A stretch of DNA of 41,342 bases from an uncultured Peptococcaceae bacterium (GTDB lineage Bacteria; Bacillota; Peptococcia; Peptococcales; Peptococcaceae). The translations under genes and the position numbers were made by a program. A model generated the notes under the pieces. That model saw only the letters and a program-made list of their open reading frames with translations. It made no database searches and was not told the origin of the DNA. The first letter of the stretch is position 1. Each line of letters begins with the position of its first letter. The DNA is taken from positions 1 to 41,342 of the forward strand of contig CAKQDL010000012.1 in the NCBI GenBank assembly GCA_934229395.1, written 5' to 3'. This document shows positions 31,537 through 39,557 of this stretch, piece by piece.

Positions 31537-32241
31537 ATGAGACCAAAAGAAATTCAAGAAAAATTGGGCATCAATGCCGACAAAATCAAACTGTATAAGA
31601 GAGAAGGTGTTTTTTCTCCTGAGAATCCGCCTTCAGGGAATCGTGGAACAAATTACACGGACACAGATTTTGATAATCTTCAGCTCCTTGTAGTATTAAC
31701 AAAGTCGGGGTTGACATGTAGCGACATAAGAAAGCTTCAGGACGGTGAATGGACTTTGCCGGAAGCTATCAGAGCACGTCAGAAATCCATTGACGAGGAA
31801 ATTGAACGAAAGCGTAACTCGTTGGAGTTGCTTTCTCAAATTCTTGATGCAAAAGCTGAATTTGAAACCTTTGAGACAAAGCGCTTCTGGAATATAATTC
31901 AGCAGAGAGAAGCAGATGGAGACGAATTCATTAGTTTCGAAGATTTGTATGGCTATGAGTCAGTTTCTCTTGTTCGCACCATTGAATGCCCGCATTGTCA
32001 TGAGGATCAGGAAATCGATCTGGAAGATTATGTATACGATCAGAGTAGCGATGAACGAGAAAATGGAATGGGACCAGATATTGTTTATAGTTTCGACACT
32101 GATGAGTATTTCGAGTGCCCTTACTGCGGAAGACGTTTTCAGGTGTCTGGTTGGATACGAGAATATCCAATGGGAGCATATGATTCTGAAGACATTTTTG
32201 TTGAGGCGTTAGATGGCAAGGAGGATGAAGATGATGACTGA
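31537..32241 (+). CDS. MerR-like regulator with C-terminal zinc ribbons
   Basis: 234 aa. The N-terminus RPKEIQEKLGINADKIKLYKREGVFSPENPP is a MerR-type winged HTH (usual form: IGELAKRTGVSxxTIRYYExxGLLxP). A helical dimer region follows (about 75-115, REAIRARQKSIDEEIERKRN-like). The C-terminal half has CPHC and CPYC pairs (in RTIECPHCHEDQEIDL and YFECPYCGRRFQVSG), which form a zinc ribbon. The acidic tail ends KEDEDDD. The ligand is unknown. The Cys pairs could be structural or sense metal or redox. AAAGGAGG ribosome site. Its own promoter shows MerR architecture. The 41-aa gene downstream overlaps its end. Confidence 0.78.
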   Translation: MRPKEIQEKLGINADKIKLYKREGVFSPENPPSGNRGTNYTDTDFDNLQLLVVLTKSGLTCSDIRKLQDGEWTLPEAIRARQKSIDEEIERKRNSLELLSQILDAKAEFETFETKRFWNIIQQREADGDEFISFEDLYGYESVSLVRTIECPHCHEDQEIDLEDYVYDQSSDERENGMGPDIVYSFDTDEYFECPYCGRRFQVSGWIREYPMGAYDSEDIFVEALDGKEDEDDD

Positions 32242-32356
32242 AAAGAGCGTTGGACTGAGCGATGAAGTTATCATAGAAATCGTTCATGGGATCAAAGATA
32301 TTTTGATTGAGTTGATAGACCTTGCTTTTCAAAAGAAACAGATAGAAGCAGAATAA
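32231..32356 (+). CDS. Small 41-aa hypothetical protein
   Basis: ATG 32231 with AAGGAGG 6 bp upstream, overlapping the regulator gene by 11 bp. It encodes a largely helical peptide (LSDEVIIEIVHGIKDILIEL, then LAFQKKQIEAE). It is too short to be identified. The good ribosome site and the overlap support translation. The terminator at 32367 follows directly. Confidence 0.55.
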   Translation: MMTEKSVGLSDEVIIEIVHGIKDILIELIDLAFQKKQIEAE

Positions 32357-32366
32357 AATGAAAAAG

Positions 32367-32410
32367 CGCCTCGCCACCGGAATCAAATCCAGTGGTGAGG
32401 CGTTTCCGCG
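32367..32410 (+). terminator. Bidirectional terminator between cargo and recombinase cassette
   Basis: 11-bp stem CGCCTCGCCAC / GTGGTGAGGCG (32367-32377 with 32392-32402). It has T residues on the plus side, and CTTTTTCATTTT on the minus side, which is the better U-tract. It ends both the cargo and the minus-strand recombinase transcripts. Confidence 0.82.
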
Positions 32411-32421
32411 TCTATGGCCCG

Positions 32422-32601
32422 TCATCTCTTGCGAGGCGTATGTGGTGGCACGTCTATGATGATTTCAGTATCATCAAGCAGCGTGATTTTCATTTTTCGT
32501 TGTTTGCCGATGTGGATTGTCTTGATTGCTAAAATTGCATCTGCTTGCGAAAGCTGAAAATCAGCGGCTGGCTTGTTTGCAAATTGGCCTGTCGCAACAA
32601 G
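32422..32601 (-). other. In-frame continuation of the third recombinase beyond its TGA
   Basis: Directly after the TGA (32604-32602) of the 404-aa recombinase, the same frame stays open for 59 more codons to a TGA at 32424-32422. Its sequence (FANKPAADFQLSQADAILA, then KMKITLLDDTEIIIDVPP) looks protein-like and ends with beta strands as do the other two recombinases (for example RFTFKNGQEV in the second). No ATG opens it except an internal Met. It therefore looks like the original C-terminus cut off by a nonsense codon, or a read-through extension. Confidence 0.5.
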
Positions 32602-33816
32602 TCATCGTTGAAAGCGCTCCGTGGTCATGTCCGGCAGGCCCTGCAAATAAATGCTTACGGTTTCGGTGATATTTTTGCGTTTGCTGATTTCGGATTGCAA
32701 TGCCTCACGGAGCAAGGTTTGAAACTGGTCGTCGTAAATGTGAATGGCGCCGCATTTTTTACCTTTCCAGCGACTGCTGCATTCCCATACCCAATCATTA
32801 TAGGTGGTGCTGTGCCAAGAAGAATATCGAAAAGCGGAGCCACAATTTTCGCACATGATTCGTCCAAGGAACGGACGGATACCGGTGTATCGGCCCTGTT
32901 CGTAATTGGCTCGATGCATTAATTCTGCCTGTACATATTCGTGAAGCGGAGGCAGGATTATGGGAGCGTGTCCTCCGGTAACATAGTACTTCGGAAGTTC
33001 ACCTTCATTGACTTTGGTTTTCTTGGACATGAAATCAACGGTGAAAGATTTTTGCAGGAGTGCGTCGCCCTTATACTTTTCATTGATAAGGATGCTCTGA
33101 ACAGTAGAACGGCTCCAGTTTTTCTTCCCGCCGGGAGTAGGTATGCCTTGCTCTGTAAGAATATTGGATATTTGACATGCAGTCATCCCCAGAAGAAATA
33201 GGTAGTAAATTTTCTTGACAATAACGGCCTCAGCCTCGTTTATCACCATGCCACGGTCGTAGCCGAGGAAGCGTCCATAAGGCACCGCATGTTCGCCATC
33301 AGCGAAGCGTTTTCTTTTTCCCCATGTGATATTCTCGGATATGGAACGGCTTTCTTCTTGGGCTACGCTGGATAGAATGGTCAATATCAATTCGCATTTG
33401 CTGTCAAAGGTCCAGATGTTTTCCTTCTCGAAAAAAATCTCCACGTTATGCTCCTTCAACTTGCGGATGGCCGACAGGCTGTCCACAGTATTTCGGGCAA
33501 AACGGGAGATTGATTTGGTAACAATGAGATCGATTTTTCCGTCGAGCGCATCCTGTATCATCTGATTGAAGCCATCACGGTGTTCTATGCGAGTGCCGCT
33601 GATGCCATCATCAACATACAGACCAGCAAAGCTCCAACCGAGGCGGTACTCTATCATTTTCACATAGTAATCCTTTTGAGCGTCGATGCTGGTTTGCTGT
33701 TGTCCAGAATCAGTAGATACACGGGCGTAGGCTGCAACTCTACGATTGAGCTTTTTTATTGCCGGAAGAATGGTGCCTTGCACTTGTTTTTTGACTTTTC
33801 GTACTGTTTTGGCCAT
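32602..33816 (-). CDS. Large serine recombinase C (third of the cassette)
   Basis: 404 aa. Resolvase catalytic domain with nucleophile Ser34 in AAYARVSTDS and the catalytic arginine helix region SISRFARNTVDSLSAIRKLKE. Then the Recombinase domain (VPYGRFLGYDRGMVINEAEAVIVKKIYYLFLLGMT) and a zinc ribbon (MCENCGSAFRYSSW, then WECSSRWKGKKC). The coiled coil and last strands of typical large serine recombinases are short here because of a TGA, and the same frame continues (32422-32601). Close paralogue of recombinase A. Its ATG overlaps the stop of the SHOCT-like gene by one base (TAATG). Confidence 0.92.
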   Translation of the reverse strand: MAKTVRKVKKQVQGTILPAIKKLNRRVAAYARVSTDSGQQQTSIDAQKDYYVKMIEYRLGWSFAGLYVDDGISGTRIEHRDGFNQMIQDALDGKIDLIVTKSISRFARNTVDSLSAIRKLKEHNVEIFFEKENIWTFDSKCELILTILSSVAQEESRSISENITWGKRKRFADGEHAVPYGRFLGYDRGMVINEAEAVIVKKIYYLFLLGMTACQISNILTEQGIPTPGGKKNWSRSTVQSILINEKYKGDALLQKSFTVDFMSKKTKVNEGELPKYYVTGGHAPIILPPLHEYVQAELMHRANYEQGRYTGIRPFLGRIMCENCGSAFRYSSWHSTTYNDWVWECSSRWKGKKCGAIHIYDDQFQTLLREALQSEISKRKNITETVSIYLQGLPDMTTERFQR

Positions 33817-33992
33817 TATTCATCAGCCTCCTCGATTCTGGCTATAAGAGGAGAAGTATCGGCCCGAAGGCGCTGCAGAATCTGCCTTAGCTTATCAGAA
33901 GAGATAAGACCATCGTGAACAAGATTCTGCAGCAGTATTTTGGTTAAGCGATAATTTACTTCATCCCTTTGCCAAGTGTTATTATTCATCAT
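33816..33992 (-). CDS. Small SHOCT-like protein between recombinases A and C
   Basis: 58 aa. It contains EVNYRLTKILLQNLVHDGLISSDKLRQILQRL, which has the pattern of a SHOCT domain (a helix, then G-L-I and a second short helix). Start ATG 33992 has GGAGG 8 bp upstream and overlaps the end of recombinase A by 11 bp, and the stop overlaps recombinase C by 1 bp. The tight coupling on both sides suggests it is made in fixed ratio with the recombinases. Role unknown. Confidence 0.72.
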   Translation of the reverse strand: MMNNNTWQRDEVNYRLTKILLQNLVHDGLISSDKLRQILQRLRADTSPLIARIEEADE

Positions 33993-35586
33993 CGCAGCAG
34001 CCTCCACATTGAACTTCCTGTCCGTTTTTAAAGGTGAAACGAACATCGTCGGCACTGTAGATGGTGGCGTAATCCACCAGCGAGTGCCAGTTTTCCAGTT
34101 TGAACTCGGTGAGCGTATCCGGCAGGGCTTCGAAGCTCTCAAGGAAGGCTTCAATGTCAGCTCTCTGGGTCTGCATCCGATCCAACTCAGCCATAACCGT
34201 CTCAAGACGCTGCTTGGCGGTTTCAAATCGCTGCGTCAGGCCCTCGTAGCGTTTCTGGTATTCGGTCTGGTCAAGGGCGATATGGGCGTTCTCGCAAATG
34301 GTCTGCTGCACCATATCGGAAATCAGCTGCGTTTCTTCCAACAAGGTGGCATGTTCCGCTTCCAGCTCAGTGGTGTTGAAGAGCAGGTCCATCATCTCAC
34401 GGCAGTTGGCGATGACCTCGTTCTTGTTCACCAGAAGCTTGTTTGCCGCCGATAGGAACAGGCGCTGGATGTCCTCATCGCAAAGGTGCAGAGTATCGCA
34501 GCGCTCGTCACCATCAAATTTGTGATTGCACTGCCAGATGGTCTTGCGGTATTTGCTGTTGGAATGCCAGACTTTTGAGCCGTACCAGCTTCCGCAGTGA
34601 CCGCAGCGAATTTTAGACGAAAAGGCGTGAACGCTGCTGTGATAATTCTTGCCACGACCACGCTTGGTCATTTCACGTTGGACCATTGCGAAAACATCCG
34701 GTGAAATAATGGCTTCGTGGTTTTCCTCTACGTAGTATTGCGGGATTTCGCCCTCGTTGACCTTAGTCTTTTTGGTCAGGAAATCCACGGTGTAGGACTT
34801 CTGAAGGAGCGCATCGCCTTTGTATTTCTCGTTGCTGAGGATGCTGCGTATGGTGGAAATGCTCCATTTGTCCTTGCCGCCGGGAGTTGGAATACCATCG
34901 TCGGTCAGCTGCTTTGCGATGCCGTGGTAGCTCATGCCTTGCAGAAACATGGCGTAAATGCGCTGCACGATGACTGCCTGTTCTCGGTTGACCACCAGAT
35001 TCCCATCCGGGCCACGGTCGTAACCAAGGAAACGGTTGAACGGAACCGTGACCTTGCCGTCTGCAAAGCGCTTTCTCTGGCCCCAAGTGCAGTTCTCGGA
35101 AATGCTGCGGCTTTCTTCCTGTGCCAGCGAGGACATGATGGTCAAGAGCAGCTCGCCCTTGCCATCAAAGGTCCAGATGTTTTCTTTCTCGAAATAGACC
35201 TCGATGCCTTTTTCCTTGAGCTGGCGAATGGTGGTCAGGCTGTCGACGGTGTTACGGGCAAATCGGCTGACCGACTTGGTGACAATCAAGTCAATCTTTC
35301 CGCCCAGAGCGTCGGCCACCATGCGCTTAAAGCCTTCACGGTGCTTGGTGCTGGTGCCTGTTATGCCCTCGTCGGTGTAGACCTCGACAAACTCCCAATC
35401 GTCACGGCCCTTGATGTAGTTGGTGTAATAATCAACCTGCGCAGCGTAGCTGGTGAACTGGTCGTCGTGGTCGGTGGAAACACGGGCGTATCCGGCCACA
35501 CGGCGCTTTTTCTGCTGGTTGATTGGCGTTGCTGTAAATCTGGTCAGCGTCGCCGGTATTGTGGTTACTTTCTTTTGGACGACCAA
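33982..35586 (-). CDS. Large serine recombinase A (second of the cassette)
   Basis: 534 aa, full length for a large serine recombinase. Catalytic Ser37 in AGYARVSTDH. Other catalytic-domain blocks: GITGTSTKHREGFKRM, KSVSRFARNTVDSLTTIRQLKE and EESRSISENCTWGQRKRFADG. Recombinase domain: FNRFLGYDRGPDGNLVVN. Zinc ribbon: RCGHCGSWYGSK and WQCNHKFDGDERC. A long coiled coil (about 380-480) follows, then a final strand. Start ATG 35586 overlaps the end of recombinase B by 22 bp. These proteins cut and rejoin attP and attB by a Ser-linked double-strand break. Confidence 0.95.
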   Translation of the reverse strand: MVVQKKVTTIPATLTRFTATPINQQKKRRVAGYARVSTDHDDQFTSYAAQVDYYTNYIKGRDDWEFVEVYTDEGITGTSTKHREGFKRMVADALGGKIDLIVTKSVSRFARNTVDSLTTIRQLKEKGIEVYFEKENIWTFDGKGELLLTIMSSLAQEESRSISENCTWGQRKRFADGKVTVPFNRFLGYDRGPDGNLVVNREQAVIVQRIYAMFLQGMSYHGIAKQLTDDGIPTPGGKDKWSISTIRSILSNEKYKGDALLQKSYTVDFLTKKTKVNEGEIPQYYVEENHEAIISPDVFAMVQREMTKRGRGKNYHSSVHAFSSKIRCGHCGSWYGSKVWHSNSKYRKTIWQCNHKFDGDERCDTLHLCDEDIQRLFLSAANKLLVNKNEVIANCREMMDLLFNTTELEAEHATLLEETQLISDMVQQTICENAHIALDQTEYQKRYEGLTQRFETAKQRLETVMAELDRMQTQRADIEAFLESFEALPDTLTEFKLENWHSLVDYATIYSADDVRFTFKNGQEVQCGGCCDDE

Positions 35587-37361
35587 TGTTTCTCACTCCT
35601 TATCCGTTTCATATTTTCGCTCATGGCCTGTCGGCGCTCCTCAGTATATTTGCCTTGCATAGAAGATTTGAATTTCTCACGGCGCTCCGGTGTCCATGCT
35701 GTGCCTTGGCGCTTGGTGTTGTACTGGATGCTTTCTTCCCGGCCATCAAAGAAGTGGAAGGTCAGAACCATACCGGCAGCGACCGAAATGTACTCGACCT
35801 GCTCTTTGAAGGCATCCGCATCGTGTTCTACAAGGCCCATCACCGAAGCGGTTATGTCTTTGAGCCTGTCTTCACGAATGCCGGTGGTGACGCAGTCGCC
35901 GGAAGTCGGGCAGCGCCAATAATGCATCTTGCCACCAGTAGCCGACTTGCTGGGCTGCGTATTTCTTCGGAAGGTGCTGCCGCAATGTTCACAGCGGATT
36001 CGTGTAGTAAATTCCGAGAATCGACCGTCTGAGGCGTTGGCCATGTAGTTTTTCATCCATTCACGCTGGCGGTCTTTGTGTTCATCCGTCCAGCAGTCCT
36101 TTTTGGCGGTGGATACCCATTCCTGTAGGGCCGTAGTGCCATCGTAAAAATGGAACTCCAAAATCTGACCTTCCAGCACCTGAATGGTGTCAACACGCTC
36201 AAGGAAAATATCCTCGTCGAAGTCCTCAAGGTCCAGTGCAGCAGCGCAGGCTTCTCGCAGCACACGCTCCGGAATGTCCTTGTTGGAGCAGCGGCCACCT
36301 TTTTTCTTCTGAGTGCCGCATCCCCAAACCACAATCGTATCGTCGTAGGTGGAAGTGTGCTTGGTTCGGTTGGCTCTCTGATTACGCACATAACTGCATC
36401 CGCAGCGACTGCATTTGAGCTTGCTGGTAAAGCAGGTAATATTCAGGGATTTGTTTGCGAAAGCGCCCAGCTCCTTGCGTCGTGCCATTTCAGCTTGCAC
36501 ATAGTCGAAGGTCTCTTTGTCGATGATGGCTTCGTGGGTGTCCTCCACATAGAACTGCGGCAGCTCGCCACGGTTCTTTTTTCGCTTTTTGGTGAGCGGG
36601 TCTTCAATATATTCCTTCTGCAGGAGCAGGTTGCCGGTGTAGGTTACATTGGTGAGAATTACCTTGATGTTGGAATCCACCCAGCGGCATCCGTCTCTGG
36701 TGGTGATGCCCTCGGCGGCAAATTCTCGCTCGGTCTCAAGGCGGGATTTGCCATCAAGGAAGTTCTGGAAGATGCGGCGCACAATGGCAGCTTCCTCCGG
36801 GACAATGACCAACTGGTCGCCTTCCCAACGATAGCCGTACACTCTAAAGTGGCCGTTAGGAATACCTTGTTCCATGCGCTTTCTGGTTCCCCATTTTACA
36901 TTGTTGCTCAGGCTGATGATTTCTTCCTGTGCAAAGGAAGCCAGCAGCGTCAGCATGACCTCGCCATCACCGGACAAGGAATTGATACGCTCTTTTTCAA
37001 AGCGGACCTCAATACCCAGCTCCTTTAAGTGGCGGACGGTTTCCAAAAGGTCTACTGTATTTCTGGCAAAGCGGGAGATGGACTTAGTAAGAATAATGTC
37101 GATTTTCCCGGCCTCGCAGTCAGCAAGCAGTCTCTGAAATTCTTCTCGGTTTGTCTTAGTGCCTGTGGTGCCGTCGTCAGCATACACACCAGCATATTCC
37201 CATTCCGGGTTACTCTGTATCAGTTCGCTGTAGTAGCTGACCTGAGCTGATAAAGAGTGCTGGAGGCGTTCACTTTCCATTGAAACTCTGGCATAGGCTG
37301 CGACCTTTTTGCGGGTCGGTAGCGCAGGCATCAATGGCTCTATTTTATTGATTTTTCGCAT
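35565..37361 (-). CDS. Large serine recombinase B (first of the cassette)
   Basis: 598 aa. Catalytic Ser27 in AAYARVSMES. GTTGTKTNREEFQRLL, KSISRFARNTVDLLETVRHLKE and EEIISLSNNVKWGTRKRMEQG follow. It is the most divergent of the three and has two zinc ribbons: CSRCGCSYVRN with WGCGTQKKKGGRC, and CEHCGSTFRRN with WRCPTSGDC. Each is followed by a strand-rich module with EFHFYDGT or LTFHFFDGR, so the C-terminal zinc/strand unit seems to be duplicated. Longer than usual for that reason. Start ATG 37361. Overlaps recombinase A by 22 bp. Confidence 0.95.
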   Translation of the reverse strand: MRKINKIEPLMPALPTRKKVAAYARVSMESERLQHSLSAQVSYYSELIQSNPEWEYAGVYADDGTTGTKTNREEFQRLLADCEAGKIDIILTKSISRFARNTVDLLETVRHLKELGIEVRFEKERINSLSGDGEVMLTLLASFAQEEIISLSNNVKWGTRKRMEQGIPNGHFRVYGYRWEGDQLVIVPEEAAIVRRIFQNFLDGKSRLETEREFAAEGITTRDGCRWVDSNIKVILTNVTYTGNLLLQKEYIEDPLTKKRKKNRGELPQFYVEDTHEAIIDKETFDYVQAEMARRKELGAFANKSLNITCFTSKLKCSRCGCSYVRNQRANRTKHTSTYDDTIVVWGCGTQKKKGGRCSNKDIPERVLREACAAALDLEDFDEDIFLERVDTIQVLEGQILEFHFYDGTTALQEWVSTAKKDCWTDEHKDRQREWMKNYMANASDGRFSEFTTRIRCEHCGSTFRRNTQPSKSATGGKMHYWRCPTSGDCVTTGIREDRLKDITASVMGLVEHDADAFKEQVEYISVAAGMVLTFHFFDGREESIQYNTKRQGTAWTPERREKFKSSMQGKYTEERRQAMSENMKRIRSEKHWSSKRK

Positions 37362-37410
37362 AAAATCAGCTCCTTTCCGCTACTATATATCACTCTAAAA
37401 GCAACTATTA

Positions 37411-37581
37411 TCAAGTTATTTCTGCGAATAATGTACCCAATAATGGCCTGTATTTTTCCAGCATTTTTGTATCAATTATGGCGTATTGTTCCTCGGTGAG
37501 AAGGCCCTTTTCCAGCATACTTTTGAAGAGATTCATGCTGGCCTGATACAATTTTTCACGCTCGAATTGCTCCTCAGTCAT
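37411..37581 (-). CDS. Small SHOCT-like protein upstream of recombinase B
   Basis: 56 aa from ATG 37581 (GGTGGTGA upstream). Sequence: FEREKLYQASMNLFKSMLEKGLLTEEQYAIIDTKMLEKYRP, a clear SHOCT-type pattern (two helices with KGLLTEEQY between). It ends LGTLFAEIT, a form I associate with small proteins near recombinase genes in gut Bacillota. It overlaps the HTH/zinc gene by 8 bp. Role unknown, perhaps a recombination accessory factor (inference). Confidence 0.78.
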   Translation of the reverse strand: MTEEQFEREKLYQASMNLFKSMLEKGLLTEEQYAIIDTKMLEKYRPLLGTLFAEIT

Positions 37582-37996
37582 GGCAATCACCACCTTTGAA
37601 GCGGTCCACGATATAGCAGTCATGGGAGCAGTATTTTCTGTGGTTGTTTCCGTAGGCTGTGAAAGATTTCCCACAGCAGGCGCAGGTAAAGGAATAAAAG
37701 GCTTTGCGGTTGACCTTGTCCAGATGGGCGTTCCACCAGTGAGTACGGCAGTCATCGCAGCAGAACTTCACAGGCTTGCGTCCCGATGTCTGTGTCAGAG
37801 GCTTGCCGCAGTTACGGCAGCAGTTTGGCTCCGGCTTTTCTTCTATATGCACAGCCGCTTTGGTACCGGTCAGATTGCTTCTGCGGCAGAAGGCGGACAC
37901 TTGGTTTTTCGTCAGGCCTAGAGAGGAAGCGATGGTAGCATACCCGTATCCGTCCTGTCGTAATTTTATGATTTGCTGTTTCTGTTCGTTTGTCAT
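37574..37996 (-). CDS. HTH and zinc-ribbon protein heading the recombinase operon
   Basis: 140 aa from ATG 37996 (GGAGG 5 bp upstream). N-terminus: EQKQQIIKLRQDGYGYATIASSLGLTKNQVSAFCRRSNL, a resolvase/transposase-like HTH (about residues 5-40). Then two Cys clusters: CCRNCGKPL to VKFCCDDCRTHWW, and FTCACCGKSF to HRKYCSHDCY, treble-clef-like zinc sites. First gene of the minus-strand cassette. Possible roles: DNA-binding regulator or recombination directionality factor. Neither is proven by sequence. Such genes are sometimes annotated as sigma-70-like, but no sigma region is seen. Confidence 0.8.
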   Translation of the reverse strand: MTNEQKQQIIKLRQDGYGYATIASSLGLTKNQVSAFCRRSNLTGTKAAVHIEEKPEPNCCRNCGKPLTQTSGRKPVKFCCDDCRTHWWNAHLDKVNRKAFYSFTCACCGKSFTAYGNNHRKYCSHDCYIVDRFKGGDCHD

Positions 37997-38078
37997 AGCG
38001 ACCTCCATTCCTGAGGCCCAAAGGGTTATCCTCACTCCCTTTTGGAGATGGGAGAGCCGTTTTGACGAACTTACGCAT

Positions 38079-38118
38079 AAAAAAACAGGGCCTGCCGGAA
38101 GAAATCCAACAGACCCTG
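38079..38118 (-). terminator. Terminator of the lysis module
   Basis: Minus strand CAGGGTCTG / CAGGCCCTG (38118-38110 with 38094-38086) with seven U residues (38085-38079). Separates the lysis genes from the recombinase cassette. Confidence 0.85.
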
Positions 38119-38125
38119 CACGAAC

Positions 38126-39133
38126 TTATATGATTTTTGCGTAGTCAAGGGAGATCCAGCCAGCGCCGGATTTCAGCTTGCCCCATTTGGTAGCACCTTC
38201 GCCATCAGATTCTGCAATGATGGTGAACACACCAACACCGGTGAACTGACCAGTTTTGTTGTAGTTGGTGCCGGGACCTTTACGGATGTTCAGATTGGCG
38301 ATGCTGATGCGGACACGGTAAGGTTCAAAAGAAGCAGTCTCGGTTTTGGTTTCCGTCTTGGCAGCAGAAGGAGCGTAGACCACATTCCTGTCATTGTCGA
38401 AAACGGAATAGCCCGTGTTTTCATCGGCCTTTGCTTTGGCATTGGCCAGAACACGGTAAGCACCCAACTGGGACTTGCTGTCCTTCCATGTTTTACGCAC
38501 ACGGTAATAACCAGAGGTCAGCTTTTCAGGATAGCTGACAGTGTCGCTTTCCGGCTGCGCAGTCTCGATTCCCATAGCAACTTTGACTGCCTGTCGGAAA
38601 CCGTCCATTGTGTAGCCGGTGTTCAGCTGCTTCCAGAGATGTTCCGGGTCACCGTGATTGCTGGCGATACCACGCTTGTAACCTTCCGCATGGCTGATAA
38701 TCACACCATCAGCGGTCGGGTCGAGGTTGTATTCCTTGCAGAGAAATGCAAACAACTCTACAGCCGCATCATAGGTGCGCTTGGCCACAGCTTTTGCGGT
38801 TGCCGTGTCAGAGCAGGTAAAGGTAGCGCCGCCAGTGTACTTGATGCATGCAGGCTCACACATTTCTACGCCGATGTGGGTGTTGTTGGAACTGCCGCCA
38901 CCATGCCAGCCACGATGGTTCCAAGGCAAGGTCTGGTAAACGGTACCATCGTTGCCGTCAATGAAACCGTGGACGCAGGCACGGTCGTAGCTTTCGCTGT
39001 TCCAGTTCTTAATGAAAACCGCAGCGCTGGGCTGAGGACAGCCAATGGAGTGGAGCATCAGACCCTTTACGGTGATTTTCTTCCCGGCTTTGTAGCATGG
39101 GTTCTTTTTCAAAATCGATTCAACCAACTTCAT
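38126..39133 (-). CDS. Phage endolysin, N-acetylmuramoyl-L-alanine amidase with SH3 domain
   Basis: 335 aa. The N-terminal Amidase_2/PGRP domain (about 15-190) has the zinc His in GLMLHSIG. Also in this domain: WHRGWHGGGSSNNTHIGVEMCEP and a later ligand region in SHAEGYKRGIASNHGDPEHLW. Central segment: YYRVRKTWKDSKSQLGAYRVLANAKAKADE. The C-terminal SH3-type domain (about 270-335, LNIRKGPGTNYNKTG) would bind the cell wall. No signal peptide, in agreement with holin-dependent release. Follows the holin gene by 1 base. Confidence 0.94.
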   Translation of the reverse strand: MKLVESILKKNPCYKAGKKITVKGLMLHSIGCPQPSAAVFIKNWNSESYDRACVHGFIDGNDGTVYQTLPWNHRGWHGGGSSNNTHIGVEMCEPACIKYTGGATFTCSDTATAKAVAKRTYDAAVELFAFLCKEYNLDPTADGVIISHAEGYKRGIASNHGDPEHLWKQLNTGYTMDGFRQAVKVAMGIETAQPESDTVSYPEKLTSGYYRVRKTWKDSKSQLGAYRVLANAKAKADENTGYSVFDNDRNVVYAPSAAKTETKTETASFEPYRVRISIANLNIRKGPGTNYNKTGQFTGVGVFTIIAESDGEGATKWGKLKSGAGWISLDYAKII

Positions 39134-39134
39134 A

Positions 39135-39557
39135 TTATTTGTCCTCGCTTTCTATATTTTCTGCTCGGTCGTGGAACTGCTTCAAGATGTCCTTCAATTT
39201 TTCCGGGATAGGCAGGCCAAGGTGTGCCGCATTCTCCAAAAGGGATACACCTTCATTGGAAAGGTAGAAGAAAATGACTGCAGTTCTCAAAACGGAACCT
39301 GTGCCGACCACTTCCACATCGATGATGTTGGCAATGCCCACAAGGGTGAAAATCAGAACCTTGCGACAGATGCCTTTGAAGCCGACGGAGCTGGATAGGT
39401 TCTTGTCCACAATGGCGCACATAACGCCGGTGAGATAGTCCACCACTACAAAGGCAAGCAGTGCGTACAGAAGTCCATCACAGCCTCCTAAGAAATAGCC
39501 GAGCCAACCGCCAATGCCGGCAAAGATGAACTGAATAGTTGTCCAGAATTCTTTCAT
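39135..39557 (-). CDS. Phage holin (Cph1/bacteriophage_holin_4 type)
   Basis: 140 aa from ATG 39557. An N-terminal pair of hydrophobic helices (IFAGIGGWLGYFLGG and LLYALLAFVVVDYLTGVMCAIV) is followed by a third hydrophobic region (VLIFTLVGIANIIDV) and an amphipathic C-terminus with NEGVSLLENAAHLGLPIPEKL, typical for this holin family. It forms the membrane pore that lets the amidase out. The ATG overlaps the stop of the small gene upstream (ATGA). Confidence 0.93.
   Translation of the reverse strand: MKEFWTTIQFIFAGIGGWLGYFLGGCDGLLYALLAFVVVDYLTGVMCAIVDKNLSSSVGFKGICRKVLIFTLVGIANIIDVEVVGTGSVLRTAVIFFYLSNEGVSLLENAAHLGLPIPEKLKDILKQFHDRAENIESEDK

Noticed and set aside
34717..35922. Plus-strand frame of 401 aa opposite the recombinases
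   Set aside because: Long because the opposite coding strand is GC-rich. It crosses two overlapping minus genes with clear recombinase motifs and has no ribosome site.
36150..37028. Plus-strand frame of 292 aa opposite recombinase B
   Set aside because: No recognisable domain, no ribosome site, covers the catalytic and zinc regions of a confident minus-strand gene.
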